A program made the translations under genes and the position numbers. A stretch of 45,938 nt of DNA from Gordonia sp. (in: high G+C Gram-positive bacteria) (lineage in GTDB: Bacteria > Actinomycetota > Actinomycetes > Mycobacteriales > Mycobacteriaceae): positions 1 through 45,938 of the forward strand of contig NZ_JAGQTN010000269.1 of assembly GCF_020438995.1 (NCBI RefSeq), written 5' to 3'. Positions 25,453-33,417 of this stretch are shown here, one piece after another. The notes beneath the pieces were generated by a model. It was not told the DNA's origin. It worked only from the letters and a program-made list of their open reading frames with translations, and searched no databases. How positions within the stretch are numbered: the first letter of the stretch is position 1; every line of letters starts with the position of its first letter.

Positions 25453-26133
25453 TCAGTCCCGGCCGCGTTCGATCGCGAGGGCGATCGACCGTTCGATGTG
25501 TTCACCGGCCGCGCCCGGAACGTCGATGATGCCGCGCAGTTCGTCGCGGAGTTTGCGGTAGGCAGCCTGCCGTTCGGCCGGAGTGGCACCCTCGTCGGAG
25601 GCGGTGGCGGTCAGTTTTCGGGCCCGGTTCAGCGATTCCCGCTCGTCGGCGGTGAAGCCGCTGTCCCGACGACGGCGAGCCTCGCGTTCGGCGGCCTCGA
25701 ACGACACCACATATTCCCGTACGGCGTCCCGGTAGCGTTCGATGTCGGCCGGGTCATCGAAGTCGTCGGGTTCGGCGGGACGTAGGGTGTCGGCACGAAC
25801 CCGGGCCCGGTGGAATGCCTCGGTGAGCGGTTCGCGCAGGTCGATCAGCATCGGGAAGTCGATCAGCGTGGCCAGGTCCATCTCGTAGGAGAACCAGCGG
25901 TCGTTCACCTTGTCGTGGGTGGCCATCGTCTTGGCGAGTTGCCGCACCCGCGGCGGCGCCGAGGTCGCCACCGCGCGCTGCGCCGCTTCCGCCTCGATGC
26001 GGGCCAGTTCGATCTTGTCCCGGCGCCGTCGCTCGCTGTATGCCGCGACCGCTTTGCCCCACCCGCCGACGATCGCGGCGAACGGAAATACCAGCCACCA
26101 GTAGCTGGAGAGAAAGCTGAACAGCGGGCCCAC
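25453..26133 (-). CDS. Hypothetical protein with one N-terminal membrane anchor
   Basis: Not recognised. 226 residues from a GTG at 26133 with an AAGGT-rich stretch upstream. One hydrophobic segment at about 5-28 (SYWWLVFPFAAIVGGWGKAV), followed by a highly charged helical region rich in Arg, Glu and Ala; coiled coil is likely at ~30-60 and ~125-185. DRWFSYEMDLATLIDFPML near residue 75 is a distinctive conserved-looking stretch. Probably an inner-membrane protein with a cytoplasmic helical domain. Confidence 0.75.
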   Translation of the reverse strand: MGPLFSFLSSYWWLVFPFAAIVGGWGKAVAAYSERRRRDKIELARIEAEAAQRAVATSAPPRVRQLAKTMATHDKVNDRWFSYEMDLATLIDFPMLIDLREPLTEAFHRARVRADTLRPAEPDDFDDPADIERYRDAVREYVVSFEAAEREARRRRDSGFTADERESLNRARKLTATASDEGATPAERQAAYRKLRDELRGIIDVPGAAGEHIERSIALAIERGRD

Positions 26134-26152
26134 ACCTTGACCTTACGTGTAG

Positions 26153-27067
26153 TCAGTAGTCGCGGTCGGCACTCACCGGGGCTATCAGCGCCTCCCCGGC
26201 TGTGAAGCGCCGCACGTTCTCGGCGAGGAACGGTGCCATCTCACGGGTCAGACCCGACGCCGGGTTGGCGATGTGCGGGGTGATGATGACGTTCGGCAGC
26301 GACCACAGCGGGTCGTCGGGCGACGGCGGTTCGGGGTCGGTCACATCCAGCGCGGCCCCGGCGATCACCCCGTCGCGCAGCGCGTTGTACAGCGCTTTCT
26401 GGTCGATGAGCGGGCCGCGGGCCACGTTCACGATCCACGCGTGATCCGGCAGCGCGGCGAGGCTGCGTTCGTTGATGAGGTGCCGGGTTTCCGGTGTCGA
26501 CGGCGCTGCGAGCACCACATGATCGGTCTGCGCCCACACCTCGTCGAGCCGGTCGGCGGGCAGCGTCAAAGCCGCACCCTCGACGGGCCGTCCCGACCGG
26601 TTCACCGCGATCGTCGACGCCCCGCACGCCGTCAGCCGCGGAATGAGCGACGCCCCGATCCCACCGGCCCCGACGATCGCGACTCTCGCCCCGCGCAGCG
26701 TCCGCACCCCGGTATCGATGGGTTGTTTGTCCCAGTGCCGCAACACCGACGTGTTGATCTGCCGCAGCCCGGCCAGCAGCAGCGCCAGCGCGTGTTCGGC
26801 GACCCCTTCGGCGTAGAACCCCGACGCATTGGTCCACAGTCGTTTGGCGTCGATCACGCCCGCACCTACGAACGCCTCGATGCCCGCCGTCTTGAGCGCC
26901 ACCCACTCGATATCGTCGGTCAGTTCGGGAAAGCCGCCCGGCCCGGCCCCGATCCACACCAGCACCCGCGCCTGATCCAACGGCACGACCCGACCCCCGG
27001 CCCCCTCGACAGCCGCTACCAGATGCGGATCGCGCTCCGGCTCGATCGCCACCGTCACTTCACTCAC
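26153..27067 (-). CDS. D-isomer-specific 2-hydroxyacid dehydrogenase
   Basis: NAD-dependent reductase of 2-oxoacids, 304 residues. Visible are the Rossmann motif VAIVGAGGIGASLI and the catalytic trio Arg (NVARGP), Glu (DVTDPEP) and His (ITPHIAN). It is shorter than serine-pathway SerA and has no ACT domain, so it is not SerA; glyoxylate/hydroxypyruvate reductase-like activity is plausible. The frame runs back to a TTG at 27073, but AAGGAG immediately abuts that codon and is ideally spaced (6 bases) to the GTG at 27067, which is taken as the start. It follows rnhA by 11 bases and is probably cotranscribed. Confidence 0.9.
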   Translation of the reverse strand: MSEVTVAIEPERDPHLVAAVEGAGGRVVPLDQARVLVWIGAGPGGFPELTDDIEWVALKTAGIEAFVGAGVIDAKRLWTNASGFYAEGVAEHALALLLAGLRQINTSVLRHWDKQPIDTGVRTLRGARVAIVGAGGIGASLIPRLTACGASTIAVNRSGRPVEGAALTLPADRLDEVWAQTDHVVLAAPSTPETRHLINERSLAALPDHAWIVNVARGPLIDQKALYNALRDGVIAGAALDVTDPEPPSPDDPLWSLPNVIITPHIANPASGLTREMAPFLAENVRRFTAGEALIAPVSADRDY

Positions 27068-27078
27068 TGTCAACTCCT

Positions 27079-27561
27079 TCAGCGCCCCGCGATCTCCCGC
27101 GCGGCGCTGGTCGCCAGGTCATCGGCGATCTCGTTGTAGTGATCGCCGTTGTGCCCCTTCACCCATTTCCACGTCACGTCGTGACGCTTCTCCTCCTCGA
27201 CCAGCTTGCGCCACAGGTCGGCGTTCTTGACCGGCTTGCGGTCCTTGGTCTGCCACCCGTTGGCCTGCCAGCCTTTCACCCACGCCATGATGCCGTTGCG
27301 GACATAACTGGAGTCGGTGTACAGAACAACGCTAGACGGCCTGGTCAACGCCGCAAGACCTTCGATCGCCGCGGTTAATTCCATCTGATTGTTGGTGGTG
27401 TGTTCCACGCCCCCCGACAGCCGCTTCTCCTGCCCCCGCCAGCGCATGATCACACCCCACCCACCGGGCCCCGGATTCCCCAGACAAGCACCGTCCGTTG
27501 ATATTTCGACGACGCTCGCCGCTTCTCCGGCCGTCGCCGCCGGTTCCTGTTCGTTCACCAC
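27079..27561 (-). CDS. rnhA: Ribonuclease HI
   Basis: Degrades the RNA strand of RNA-DNA hybrids. All four active-site acids are present: Asp in [17 protein letters not shown], Glu in [14 protein letters not shown], Asp in [12 protein letters not shown] and Asp in YNEIADDLA, with the His of [13 protein letters not shown] before the last. Stand-alone RNase HI size of 160 residues with a ~20-residue N-terminal extension. The GTG at 27561 is preferred because TAACCT ends 7 bases upstream and would give a leaderless message; TTG at 27579 is the alternative. Confidence 0.95.
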   Translation of the reverse strand: MVNEQEPAATAGEAASVVEISTDGACLGNPGPGGWGVIMRWRGQEKRLSGGVEHTTNNQMELTAAIEGLAALTRPSSVVLYTDSSYVRNGIMAWVKGWQANGWQTKDRKPVKNADLWRKLVEEEKRHDVTWKWVKGHNGDHYNEIADDLATSAAREIAGR

Positions 27562-27618
27562 GACAGGTAGGTTACCCAACCTTCGGCCCTGCGAGCGCCT
27601 CGCGGAACGGGCTGTGAA

Positions 27619-28146
27619 CTACCCGGCGAGCTCGATGAGTTTGCCGACGGTGCGCCAGTTGCGGCCCGTCCCGGTGACCCCGAGCGTCCTGGCGATCAGC
27701 GGTGGTGTCAGCTTCGATGCCGCGACCCCCACGCCGTAGCGGATGTGCAGATCAGCGCCGATGACCTCGATCCGGGTGTCGTCAAATGGCTTTGCCACCA
27801 AGGCTTGTACCTTCTCCGGCTCCGGTGTGCCTGTCAGCGGGTACAGATAGTTGAGTTTCTCGTCGACCACCTCGAAGGGATGCGCGTCGACCGCGGCACG
27901 CAGTTCGTCGATGGACCGGCTGATGACTTCGCGAAAGTACCCGTACCGGGTCTCGATCGCCGATTCCAGGGCCCGATCGAACTCGGCCGGATCGCCCGGC
28001 GGAACACAGAACAGATTTCCCGACGCGATGTAGGTGGACACATCCGAAGCGCCCAGCGACTGCGCGACATCCCGCAGCTCCGCCATCGGCAACTTCGCGG
28101 TCCCCCCGACATTCACCGCCCTGATAAGCACAACCCGCCGCGACAT
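27619..28146 (-). CDS. DUF1697 family protein
   Basis: A 175-residue protein of the DUF1697 family; function not established. The opening RVVLIRAVNVGGTAKLPMAELRDV and TYIASGNLF are typical, as is the C-terminal LTPPLIARTLGVTGTGRNWRTVGKL. The ATG at 28146 begins right at the conserved N-terminus; an in-frame ATG at 28164 would add six residues. Neither has a strong ribosome site. It lies downstream of the hairpin at 28170-28206 on the same strand. Confidence 0.85.
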   Translation of the reverse strand: MSRRVVLIRAVNVGGTAKLPMAELRDVAQSLGASDVSTYIASGNLFCVPPGDPAEFDRALESAIETRYGYFREVISRSIDELRAAVDAHPFEVVDEKLNYLYPLTGTPEPEKVQALVAKPFDDTRIEVIGADLHIRYGVGVAASKLTPPLIARTLGVTGTGRNWRTVGKLIELAG

Positions 28147-28169
28147 CGCACCAGCATCCCACATCTATC

Positions 28170-28206
28170 CGGAATTCTGGTGCCACATACTGGCACCGGA
28201 ATTCCG
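28170..28206 (-). terminator. Hairpin between two minus-strand genes
   Basis: Arms CGGAATTCTGGTGCCA (28170-28185) and TGGCACCGGAATTCCG (28191-28206), 15 of 16 paired, loop CATAC. It begins 7 bases after the stop of the gene ending at 28213 and just before the DUF1697 gene; most likely it terminates the former. Confidence 0.65.
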
Positions 28207-28212
28207 CATTGA

Positions 28213-28710
28213 TCATTCGATCGCCGCACCCGCGCGGAGGGCGTCGGTGACCCGGGTCAAGTCTTCGAGTTGCTGGTCGGTGGGGGCTTCCCAGAGTTTC
28301 TTGGGGAGCTTTTCGAGCGCTTTGATCGCCTTTTCGGCCCGCGCGAGCGCGTCGTCGTGGTCGTCCCCGTCGGCGGTCGCCGAGACCGCGATCAGGCGGT
28401 CGTCGAGTGCGAAGGCGGCGTCATCGAGGCGGTCCCGGGCGGCGACGAGTGAATCATCGTGCGGCAGCGCGGGGTTCTGGTGGACATCGAGCATGGCGTA
28501 GCGGATCCGCTGATGCAGCAGCGCTTCTCGTGAGGTGTCGGTGGTCCATGATTGCGGGGCACGGCCCGCTTTGCCGGGGATCAGGTCGGTGGAGTGGGCG
28601 AAGTCGCGGACCCGTTTGTTGGAGTCGTAGGCGAACCACACCACCCCGATGAGCAAGAACAGCGCCGCCACCGCCACCACGACAATGACCACTATCGCTA
28701 CCGTCGACAT
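28213..28710 (-). CDS. Hypothetical membrane-anchored protein
   Basis: Not recognised. 165 residues from the ATG at 28710, which has GGGAGG about 8 bases upstream; the frame extends further but without such a site. One long hydrophobic segment at residues ~4-27 (VAIVVIVVVAVAALFLLIGV), then a charged, probably cytoplasmic domain with much Asp and Ala (LVAARDRLDDAAFALDDRLI; ARAEKAIKALEKLPKKLWE). Helical throughout, with no catalytic motif. It begins 34 bases after the MarR gene on the same strand. Confidence 0.75.
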   Translation of the reverse strand: MSTVAIVVIVVVAVAALFLLIGVVWFAYDSNKRVRDFAHSTDLIPGKAGRAPQSWTTDTSREALLHQRIRYAMLDVHQNPALPHDDSLVAARDRLDDAAFALDDRLIAVSATADGDDHDDALARAEKAIKALEKLPKKLWEAPTDQQLEDLTRVTDALRAGAAIE

Positions 28711-28744
28711 CGACGCGCCTCCCTGTTCGAGTTCCCCATCGACC

Positions 28745-29224
28745 TTAGTCGCCGCCGCCCGGCCTCTTCTGCTCGGCACGCAACGCGGCCGCGTTCACCT
28801 TGGTCAGTACGGAGTGCAGTTCGATGAGATCGTCCCAGTCGACACCGAGCGCGTCGACGACGGCCGGCGGGATCGCGAGGGCCTGCTCCCGCAGGTCGCG
28901 ACCGGTGTCGGTGAGGACGATGTCGACGTTGCGTTCGTCGTCACCGCGTCGGCGGCGCTCGATGAGCCCGTTCGCCTCCAGCCGTTTGAGCAGCGGCGAC
29001 AGGGTGGCCGAGTCGAGTTGCAGAACGCGTCCGATGTCCTTGACGGCCCTCGGTTCGGACTCCCACAGCGCCAACATCACCAGGTACTGCGGGTGGGTGA
29101 GGCCGAGCGGGTCGAGCAACCGGCGGTAGATCCGCAGCACCGACCGGTTGGCGACGGCGAGTGCGAAACACACCTGGCGTTCGAGTAGGAGCGGGTTCTC
29201 ATCAACAGGGATCGCGGCGGCCAT
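28745..29224 (-). CDS. MarR-family regulator, OhrR-like
   Basis: A 159-residue winged-helix repressor. The N-terminus LERQVCFALAVANRSV with a single Cys (Cys19) and the stretch LLDPLGLTHPQYLVMLALWE match OhrR organic-peroxide sensors, where that Cys is oxidised to release DNA. DNA-binding region: IGRVLQLDSATLSPLLKRLEANGLIERRRRGDDERNVDIVLT. ATG at 29224 with AGGA about 8 bases upstream; ATG at 29233 is in frame. No ohr gene is next to it, which is unusual. Two palindromes in the divergent spacer are its probable operators. Confidence 0.9.
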   Translation of the reverse strand: MAAAIPVDENPLLLERQVCFALAVANRSVLRIYRRLLDPLGLTHPQYLVMLALWESEPRAVKDIGRVLQLDSATLSPLLKRLEANGLIERRRRGDDERNVDIVLTDTGRDLREQALAIPPAVVDALGVDWDDLIELHSVLTKVNAAALRAEQKRPGGGD

Positions 29225-29242
29225 GCGAATCATCCTACGTGA

Positions 29243-29264
29243 ATTAGATCGCACACGATTGAAT
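29243..29264. promoter_or_regulatory. MarR/OhrR-type operator, site 1
   Basis: ATTAGATCG (29243-29251), CACA, CGATTGAAT (29256-29264); 7 of 9 positions pair. It lies 19 bases before the regulator's ATG and is related in sequence to site 2. Confidence 0.55.
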
Positions 29265-29283
29265 CGACCAGCCGGCTGTGTGA

Positions 29284-29307
29284 TATTTGATAGTGCACGA
29301 TCAATTA
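29284..29307. promoter_or_regulatory. MarR/OhrR-type operator, site 2
   Basis: A 24-base palindrome, 20 of 24 positions symmetric. The core is TTGATAGTGCACGATCAA (29287-29304) flanked by TA at both ends. It lies 24 bases before the DUF5313 start. With site 1 the shared pattern is TT-GAT-G-CAC-AT-AA, suggesting one dimeric regulator binds both and controls both divergent genes. Confidence 0.6.
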
Positions 29308-29331
29308 ACCCACGATCACAAAGGGACTCCA

Positions 29332-29775
29332 ATGACCAGCCCAGAAGCCGGCACCGCACCGGCGAACGACGGACGCAACGATCCGATCCACCGCCCCAAC
29401 CCGCTGCGTTGGATCGCCTACGCGTACGGTGCACGGCTTCCGGAGCGCAACCGCTCGTGGGTGTACAACGACCTCACCGGACGCTTCGCCGTCCCCCGTC
29501 ACCTGCTGCGCAGCCAGTTCAGCTTCCTGCCGCTTTACCTGATCCTGTACTTCGCCTTCCCCGGCGAGGTGGGCATCCGCCTGGCGATGGTCGCGCTCGG
29601 CGCCTCCCTGGCGCTCATCTTCTCCGTCTCCTACATGCCCCAGAACCGCAGTCGGCGACTGCAGAAGAACGGCCTCGGCGGCACCACGCTCACCCAGCGC
29701 CGCCAACGTGAGGTCGACGCCGACCGCGACGCCTACCAGGCGATCCACCGGCACCGCGACGCGACGACAGACTGA
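29332..29775 (+). CDS. DUF5313 family membrane protein
   Basis: A 147-residue protein resembling the actinobacterial DUF5313 family; function unknown. Typical start of the conserved part, RPNPLRWIAYAYGARLPERNRSWVYNDLTG. It then has two hydrophobic segments (FLPLYLILYFAF; LAMVALGASLALIFSVSY) and a basic C-terminal tail QNRSRRLQKNGL. AAGGGA lies 7 bases before the ATG. Divergent from the OhrR-like regulator, with one operator directly upstream, so it is probably in that regulon. Confidence 0.8.
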   Translation: MTSPEAGTAPANDGRNDPIHRPNPLRWIAYAYGARLPERNRSWVYNDLTGRFAVPRHLLRSQFSFLPLYLILYFAFPGEVGIRLAMVALGASLALIFSVSYMPQNRSRRLQKNGLGGTTLTQRRQREVDADRDAYQAIHRHRDATTD

Positions 29776-29818
29776 CCCCGCTGCACCCACCGGTGTCGAC
29801 CATGCCACCGTGTAGGGC

Positions 29819-30628
29819 ATGACCATCGCCGAGATCCTCGCCATCTTCGCCGCAGGCCTGGGTGCCGGCGCCATCAACACGCTGGTCGGCAGCGGCACGC
29901 TCATCACGTTCCCGACGCTGGTGGCGTTCGGTTACGCCCCGGTCACCGCCACCATCTCGAACGCGATCGGCCTGGTCGCGGGTGGTGTGTCGGGCACGTG
30001 GGGGTATCGGCGCGAGCTGGCCGGGCAGTGGCAGCAGCTCAAGTGGCAGATACCGGCGTCGTTCTTCGGTGCGCTCGTCGGCTGCTGGCTGCTGCTGCAT
30101 CTGCCGGAGTCGGTGTTCGAGGCGGTGGTCCCGATCCTGCTGGTGGCCGCGCTGATCCTGGTGGTGACGCAGCCCCGCATCCAGCGCTGGGTGGCCGCAC
30201 GCACCGGTTTCGACGTCCGGGCCGTCGCCGAGGAACGCACCGACCATCATCGGCTACCGATGACGCCGCTGCGGATCACCGCGATGATCGCGGCCACGTT
30301 CCTCATCGGCATCTACGGCGGCTACTTCACCGCGGCGCAGGGCATCATGCTGATCGCCGCCCTCGGCGTCATCGTGCCCGACGATCTGCAGCGTATGAAC
30401 GCGGTCAAGAATCTGCTGTCGCTCGTCGTGAACGTGGTGGCCGCGGTCACCTACACGATCACCGCGTTCGACCGGATCAGTTGGGCCGCAGCCGGACTCA
30501 TCGCCGCAGGCTCACTGATCGGCGGGGTCCTGGGCGCCCGCTACGGACGTCGCCTGTCCCCCACCGCATTACGCGCGACGATCGTCGTGGTCGGCCTCAT
30601 CGGCCTGGTCCGGCTCCTGCTCAGCTGA
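29819..30628 (+). CDS. TauE/SafE family transporter
   Basis: Membrane transporter of 269 residues, a family that exports sulfite or organosulfonates or handles related small anions. About eight hydrophobic segments; the N-terminal repeat has GAGAINTLVGSGTLITFPTL and the second repeat has FLIGIYGGYFTAAQGIMLIAAL and MNAVKNLLSLVVN, all diagnostic. The ATG at 29819 has no proper ribosome site. It converges with the YhgE gene, leaving one base between the stops. Confidence 0.9.
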   Translation: MTIAEILAIFAAGLGAGAINTLVGSGTLITFPTLVAFGYAPVTATISNAIGLVAGGVSGTWGYRRELAGQWQQLKWQIPASFFGALVGCWLLLHLPESVFEAVVPILLVAALILVVTQPRIQRWVAARTGFDVRAVAEERTDHHRLPMTPLRITAMIAATFLIGIYGGYFTAAQGIMLIAALGVIVPDDLQRMNAVKNLLSLVVNVVAAVTYTITAFDRISWAAAGLIAAGSLIGGVLGARYGRRLSPTALRATIVVVGLIGLVRLLLS

Positions 30629-30629
30629 C

Positions 30630-32630
30630 TCACACCTCGATCGGCGGATACAACCGGTCCATCGTGTACACCCGGTTGCGCCTCGCCGCCCACGAGCTGA
30701 CCGCGAGTGCGGCCAACAGCAACCCGAGCAGCACCGCCACCGCGATAGGAAGACGCTCGTCGACGCCGCCGTTGATGAGTTGGCGCATCCCGTTGACGGC
30801 GTAGGTCATCGGGTCGAACGGGTGCAGGATCTGGAACGGTCTGGCGGTGGTCTCCACCGGATAGATACCACCCGACGACACCATCTGCACCATCAGGAAT
30901 GCCAGCGTCAGGACGCGACCGACGGGTATCCCGAATATCGCGTTGAACATCTGGATGATCGCCAGATACGTTGCGCCGATGAGAATCACGAATGCGATGG
31001 CACCGGCGACGTGCGCGACGTCGAGCCCGAGCCCGAAGTGCACCACGAGGTACATGACCAGGCCCTGGCCGACGGCGATCAGCAGTGCGGGCCAGTAGGA
31101 GCTGAGAACGGTACGGATGGCGCTGACGCCGTTGACGATGGGCCGGGACTGCAACGGCTTGAGGATCATCCAGATCAGCATCGCCCCGATGAACAGGGCC
31201 AGCGTCATGAAGAACGGCGCGAATCCGGACCCGAAGTTGGGTGCCTCGTTGTCGTGGAACATGTCGAGAGCGACCGGCGACGACAACGTCTGGGCTGTTC
31301 CGATCCGCTGCTGATCGGACCATTTGGGTACCTGTTTGGCGCCGTCGGCCAGTCCGGCGGCGAGTTGTTCGGCGCCCGCCTTGAGTTGCGGTGTACCCGC
31401 GGCGAGTTGCCCTGCCCCGTCGGCGAGTTGTGTTCCGCCCGCGGCGAGTTGCGTGAGACCGCCTGCGAGAGTGTCGATGCCGGTCTTCAGTTGGGCCGAT
31501 CCGTCGCGCAACCTGGTGACCTGAGTGGTGAGGTCTCCGCTTTCGAGCATCGAGAGCATCGACGTGACCCCGGGATCGGACAGCTGCGTCGTCAGCGTCG
31601 TACTCGTCTGCTTCAGACCGTCGATCCGGGCGGTGGTCTGCGGGCTCAGCCCCTGCGTCGACAGGAATTTCTCCACCGGTGCAAGGGTTTTGGCCGCGTT
31701 GCGGACGGCCGGGTTCGGGTCGAGTTTGAGGAAGGTGATGATCTGCCGCACCGATCGCAGCGCCTCCCCCTGCGCCGACCCGGCAAGCGAAAGACTGTCG
31801 AGAACCGGGGACAATTCGGTGCTCAGTTGTTGCGCCGTAGTCACATACGACGACGGTTTCACTCCCGAACTCTGAAGCTGATTGATAATTCCCAGCAGTG
31901 GCCCGGTCGCCGACTCCACCCCGGCTGCCAGTTCGGCCGATCCGGCTTGCAGTTGCGCACTGCCGTCGCGGGCGGTGGCCAGGTTGTCGGCGAGCAGTTT
32001 GGATCCCGAAGCGAGTTGCTGCGCAGCCGAATCCGCTGTTGCCAGGTTGGTCGCGAGCAGCTTCGCGCCGGCCGACGCCTTGTCGATGCCCTTGCCCGCG
32101 GTGGTCAGGCCCACGAGCACCTGGTCGACGGACTGCTGTCCGATGGTGTCGCCGACTTTCGCGAGCACCTCTCGGGCCGCGTTCTGCCCGATGACGCTGG
32201 CGAGGTAGCTGTTGGCGTCGTTGAAGGTGAACTGCAGCAACGCTTTATGCGGGTTGGCGGTGTTCGGGGAGACGACGGCCGCGGAGAAGTCCTCGGGCAG
32301 TGTGATCGAGAAGTAATACTTGCCGTCGGCGACGCCACGCCGGGCATCCTCGGCCGACATCTCGGTGAGGTTGAGCTGTCCGGACGACTTCAGCGCCGCC
32401 GCCACTTGATCGCCGGCGTTGATTTTCTTACCGCCGTTGACCGCACCCTCGTCCAGGTTGACCAGCGCGGCGGGCATCTTGTTGACCTCGCCGAACGGAT
32501 TCCAGAACGCCCACAGGTACAGCGCACCGTACAGCAGCGGCAACAGCACCATCGTGATGACGGCGATCCTGGGCAGTGTGCCCCGCGAGTACCGCCTGAT
32601 CTCGGTGCCCAGCGACATTCCGGCCAGCAT
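30630..32630 (-). CDS. YhgE/Pip-domain ABC-2-type membrane protein
   Basis: A 666-residue protein with one N-terminal membrane segment (ITMVLLPLLYGALYLWAFW), a large external domain and about five C-terminal segments (ALFIGAMLIWMIL onward), the plan of YhgE/Pip proteins related to ABC-2 permeases and to T7SS-associated and phage-receptor proteins. YYFSITLPEDFSAAV and FTFNDANSYLASVIGQNAAREV are family-typical. The external domain has two blocks of heptad-like Leu/Ala/Gly repeats, e.g. TLAGGLTQLAAGGTQLADGA, that should form a long helical hairpin. Start ATG 32630 shares a base with the stop of the ATPase-like gene (TGATG). Confidence 0.88.
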   Translation of the reverse strand: MLAGMSLGTEIRRYSRGTLPRIAVITMVLLPLLYGALYLWAFWNPFGEVNKMPAALVNLDEGAVNGGKKINAGDQVAAALKSSGQLNLTEMSAEDARRGVADGKYYFSITLPEDFSAAVVSPNTANPHKALLQFTFNDANSYLASVIGQNAAREVLAKVGDTIGQQSVDQVLVGLTTAGKGIDKASAGAKLLATNLATADSAAQQLASGSKLLADNLATARDGSAQLQAGSAELAAGVESATGPLLGIINQLQSSGVKPSSYVTTAQQLSTELSPVLDSLSLAGSAQGEALRSVRQIITFLKLDPNPAVRNAAKTLAPVEKFLSTQGLSPQTTARIDGLKQTSTTLTTQLSDPGVTSMLSMLESGDLTTQVTRLRDGSAQLKTGIDTLAGGLTQLAAGGTQLADGAGQLAAGTPQLKAGAEQLAAGLADGAKQVPKWSDQQRIGTAQTLSSPVALDMFHDNEAPNFGSGFAPFFMTLALFIGAMLIWMILKPLQSRPIVNGVSAIRTVLSSYWPALLIAVGQGLVMYLVVHFGLGLDVAHVAGAIAFVILIGATYLAIIQMFNAIFGIPVGRVLTLAFLMVQMVSSGGIYPVETTARPFQILHPFDPMTYAVNGMRQLINGGVDERLPIAVAVLLGLLLAALAVSSWAARRNRVYTMDRLYPPIEV

Positions 32631-33337
32631 CAGCGACCACCTTCCCGGGTTGCGTCAAGTTGGTCGATCAGAAGTTGATGCCGGATCAGGTTGGGCACCG
32701 TGGTCTGGGTGCGCCAGCCGACGGCGGGTGGCAGCGGGTTGGCGGATGCGGTGATCACCGTCTGCGTGGTGCCCAGCGCGACGAGCCGCTCCACCAGCAG
32801 CCGCTGATCGCGCGCGTTGGCCACCTGGTCGACGGCCCCGACCACCAGCAGCGGGGGTCTACGGGTGTTGCCGAGCGCGATCCGCAGCAGCAGCCCGTCC
32901 AGTTCGGGCAGCTCTTCGACGTATTCATCGAGGTCGGGCAGTGGCAGGTCCCCGAACACCGGCCCGCACACCCGCCTCAGGTCGTCGGTGCGCGCCCGGC
33001 GCACCAGCGTGTACCAGGGCGCGTCCCAGCGGATCTGTTCGGTCAGGATGTCAACGACGCGCACCGATTCATAGACGGCGTCGAGCCCTTCGACACCCAC
33101 CATCCCGGCCCGGCGGAAGATCCGGCGGGGCGCGGATTCACCGAGGACGTCGAGGTCACCGCTGCGTGCCTTCATCCGGCCGGCCAGCGTCATCAGCAGG
33201 GCGGTGCGGCCGCTGCCCGCGGGCCCCACCAACACGTTCAGCCCGCCTTCGGGTATGTCGAGGTCGAGGGGCCCGTACACCGGCCCCCACGGCCCGGACT
33301 GGGTGATCGCACGTGCGGTGATCGCCGACGCGGCCAT
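32630..33337 (-). CDS. ABC ATPase-like protein with degenerate catalytic motifs
   Basis: A 235-residue protein shaped like an ABC nucleotide-binding domain and coupled to the YhgE/Pip gene. The Walker A loop reads VGPAGSGRTALL: the invariant Lys is Arg44. Where LSGGQ should be it has EELPELDGLLLRIALGN, and Walker B reads PPLLVVGAVDQVAN without the Asp-Glu pair. It may bind nucleotide weakly or serve as a non-hydrolysing partner. ATG at 33337 with GGAGGTG 3-5 bases upstream; an in-frame codon at 33376 is rejected. It lies 80 bases after ndh. Confidence 0.82.
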   Translation of the reverse strand: MAASAITARAITQSGPWGPVYGPLDLDIPEGGLNVLVGPAGSGRTALLMTLAGRMKARSGDLDVLGESAPRRIFRRAGMVGVEGLDAVYESVRVVDILTEQIRWDAPWYTLVRRARTDDLRRVCGPVFGDLPLPDLDEYVEELPELDGLLLRIALGNTRRPPLLVVGAVDQVANARDQRLLVERLVALGTTQTVITASANPLPPAVGWRTQTTVPNLIRHQLLIDQLDATREGGR

Positions 33338-33417
33338 CAGCACCTCCGTTATCTGATCGCAGCTGACGACGTTCACTATCGCGCATCACGATCGATCCGG
33401 AGAAACCGGCGTGGGTG

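Noticed and set aside
30780-32678. Long plus-strand open frame opposite the YhgE/Pip gene
   Set aside because: Antisense shadow: no ribosome site, biased composition, and the minus-strand gene has clear family motifs.
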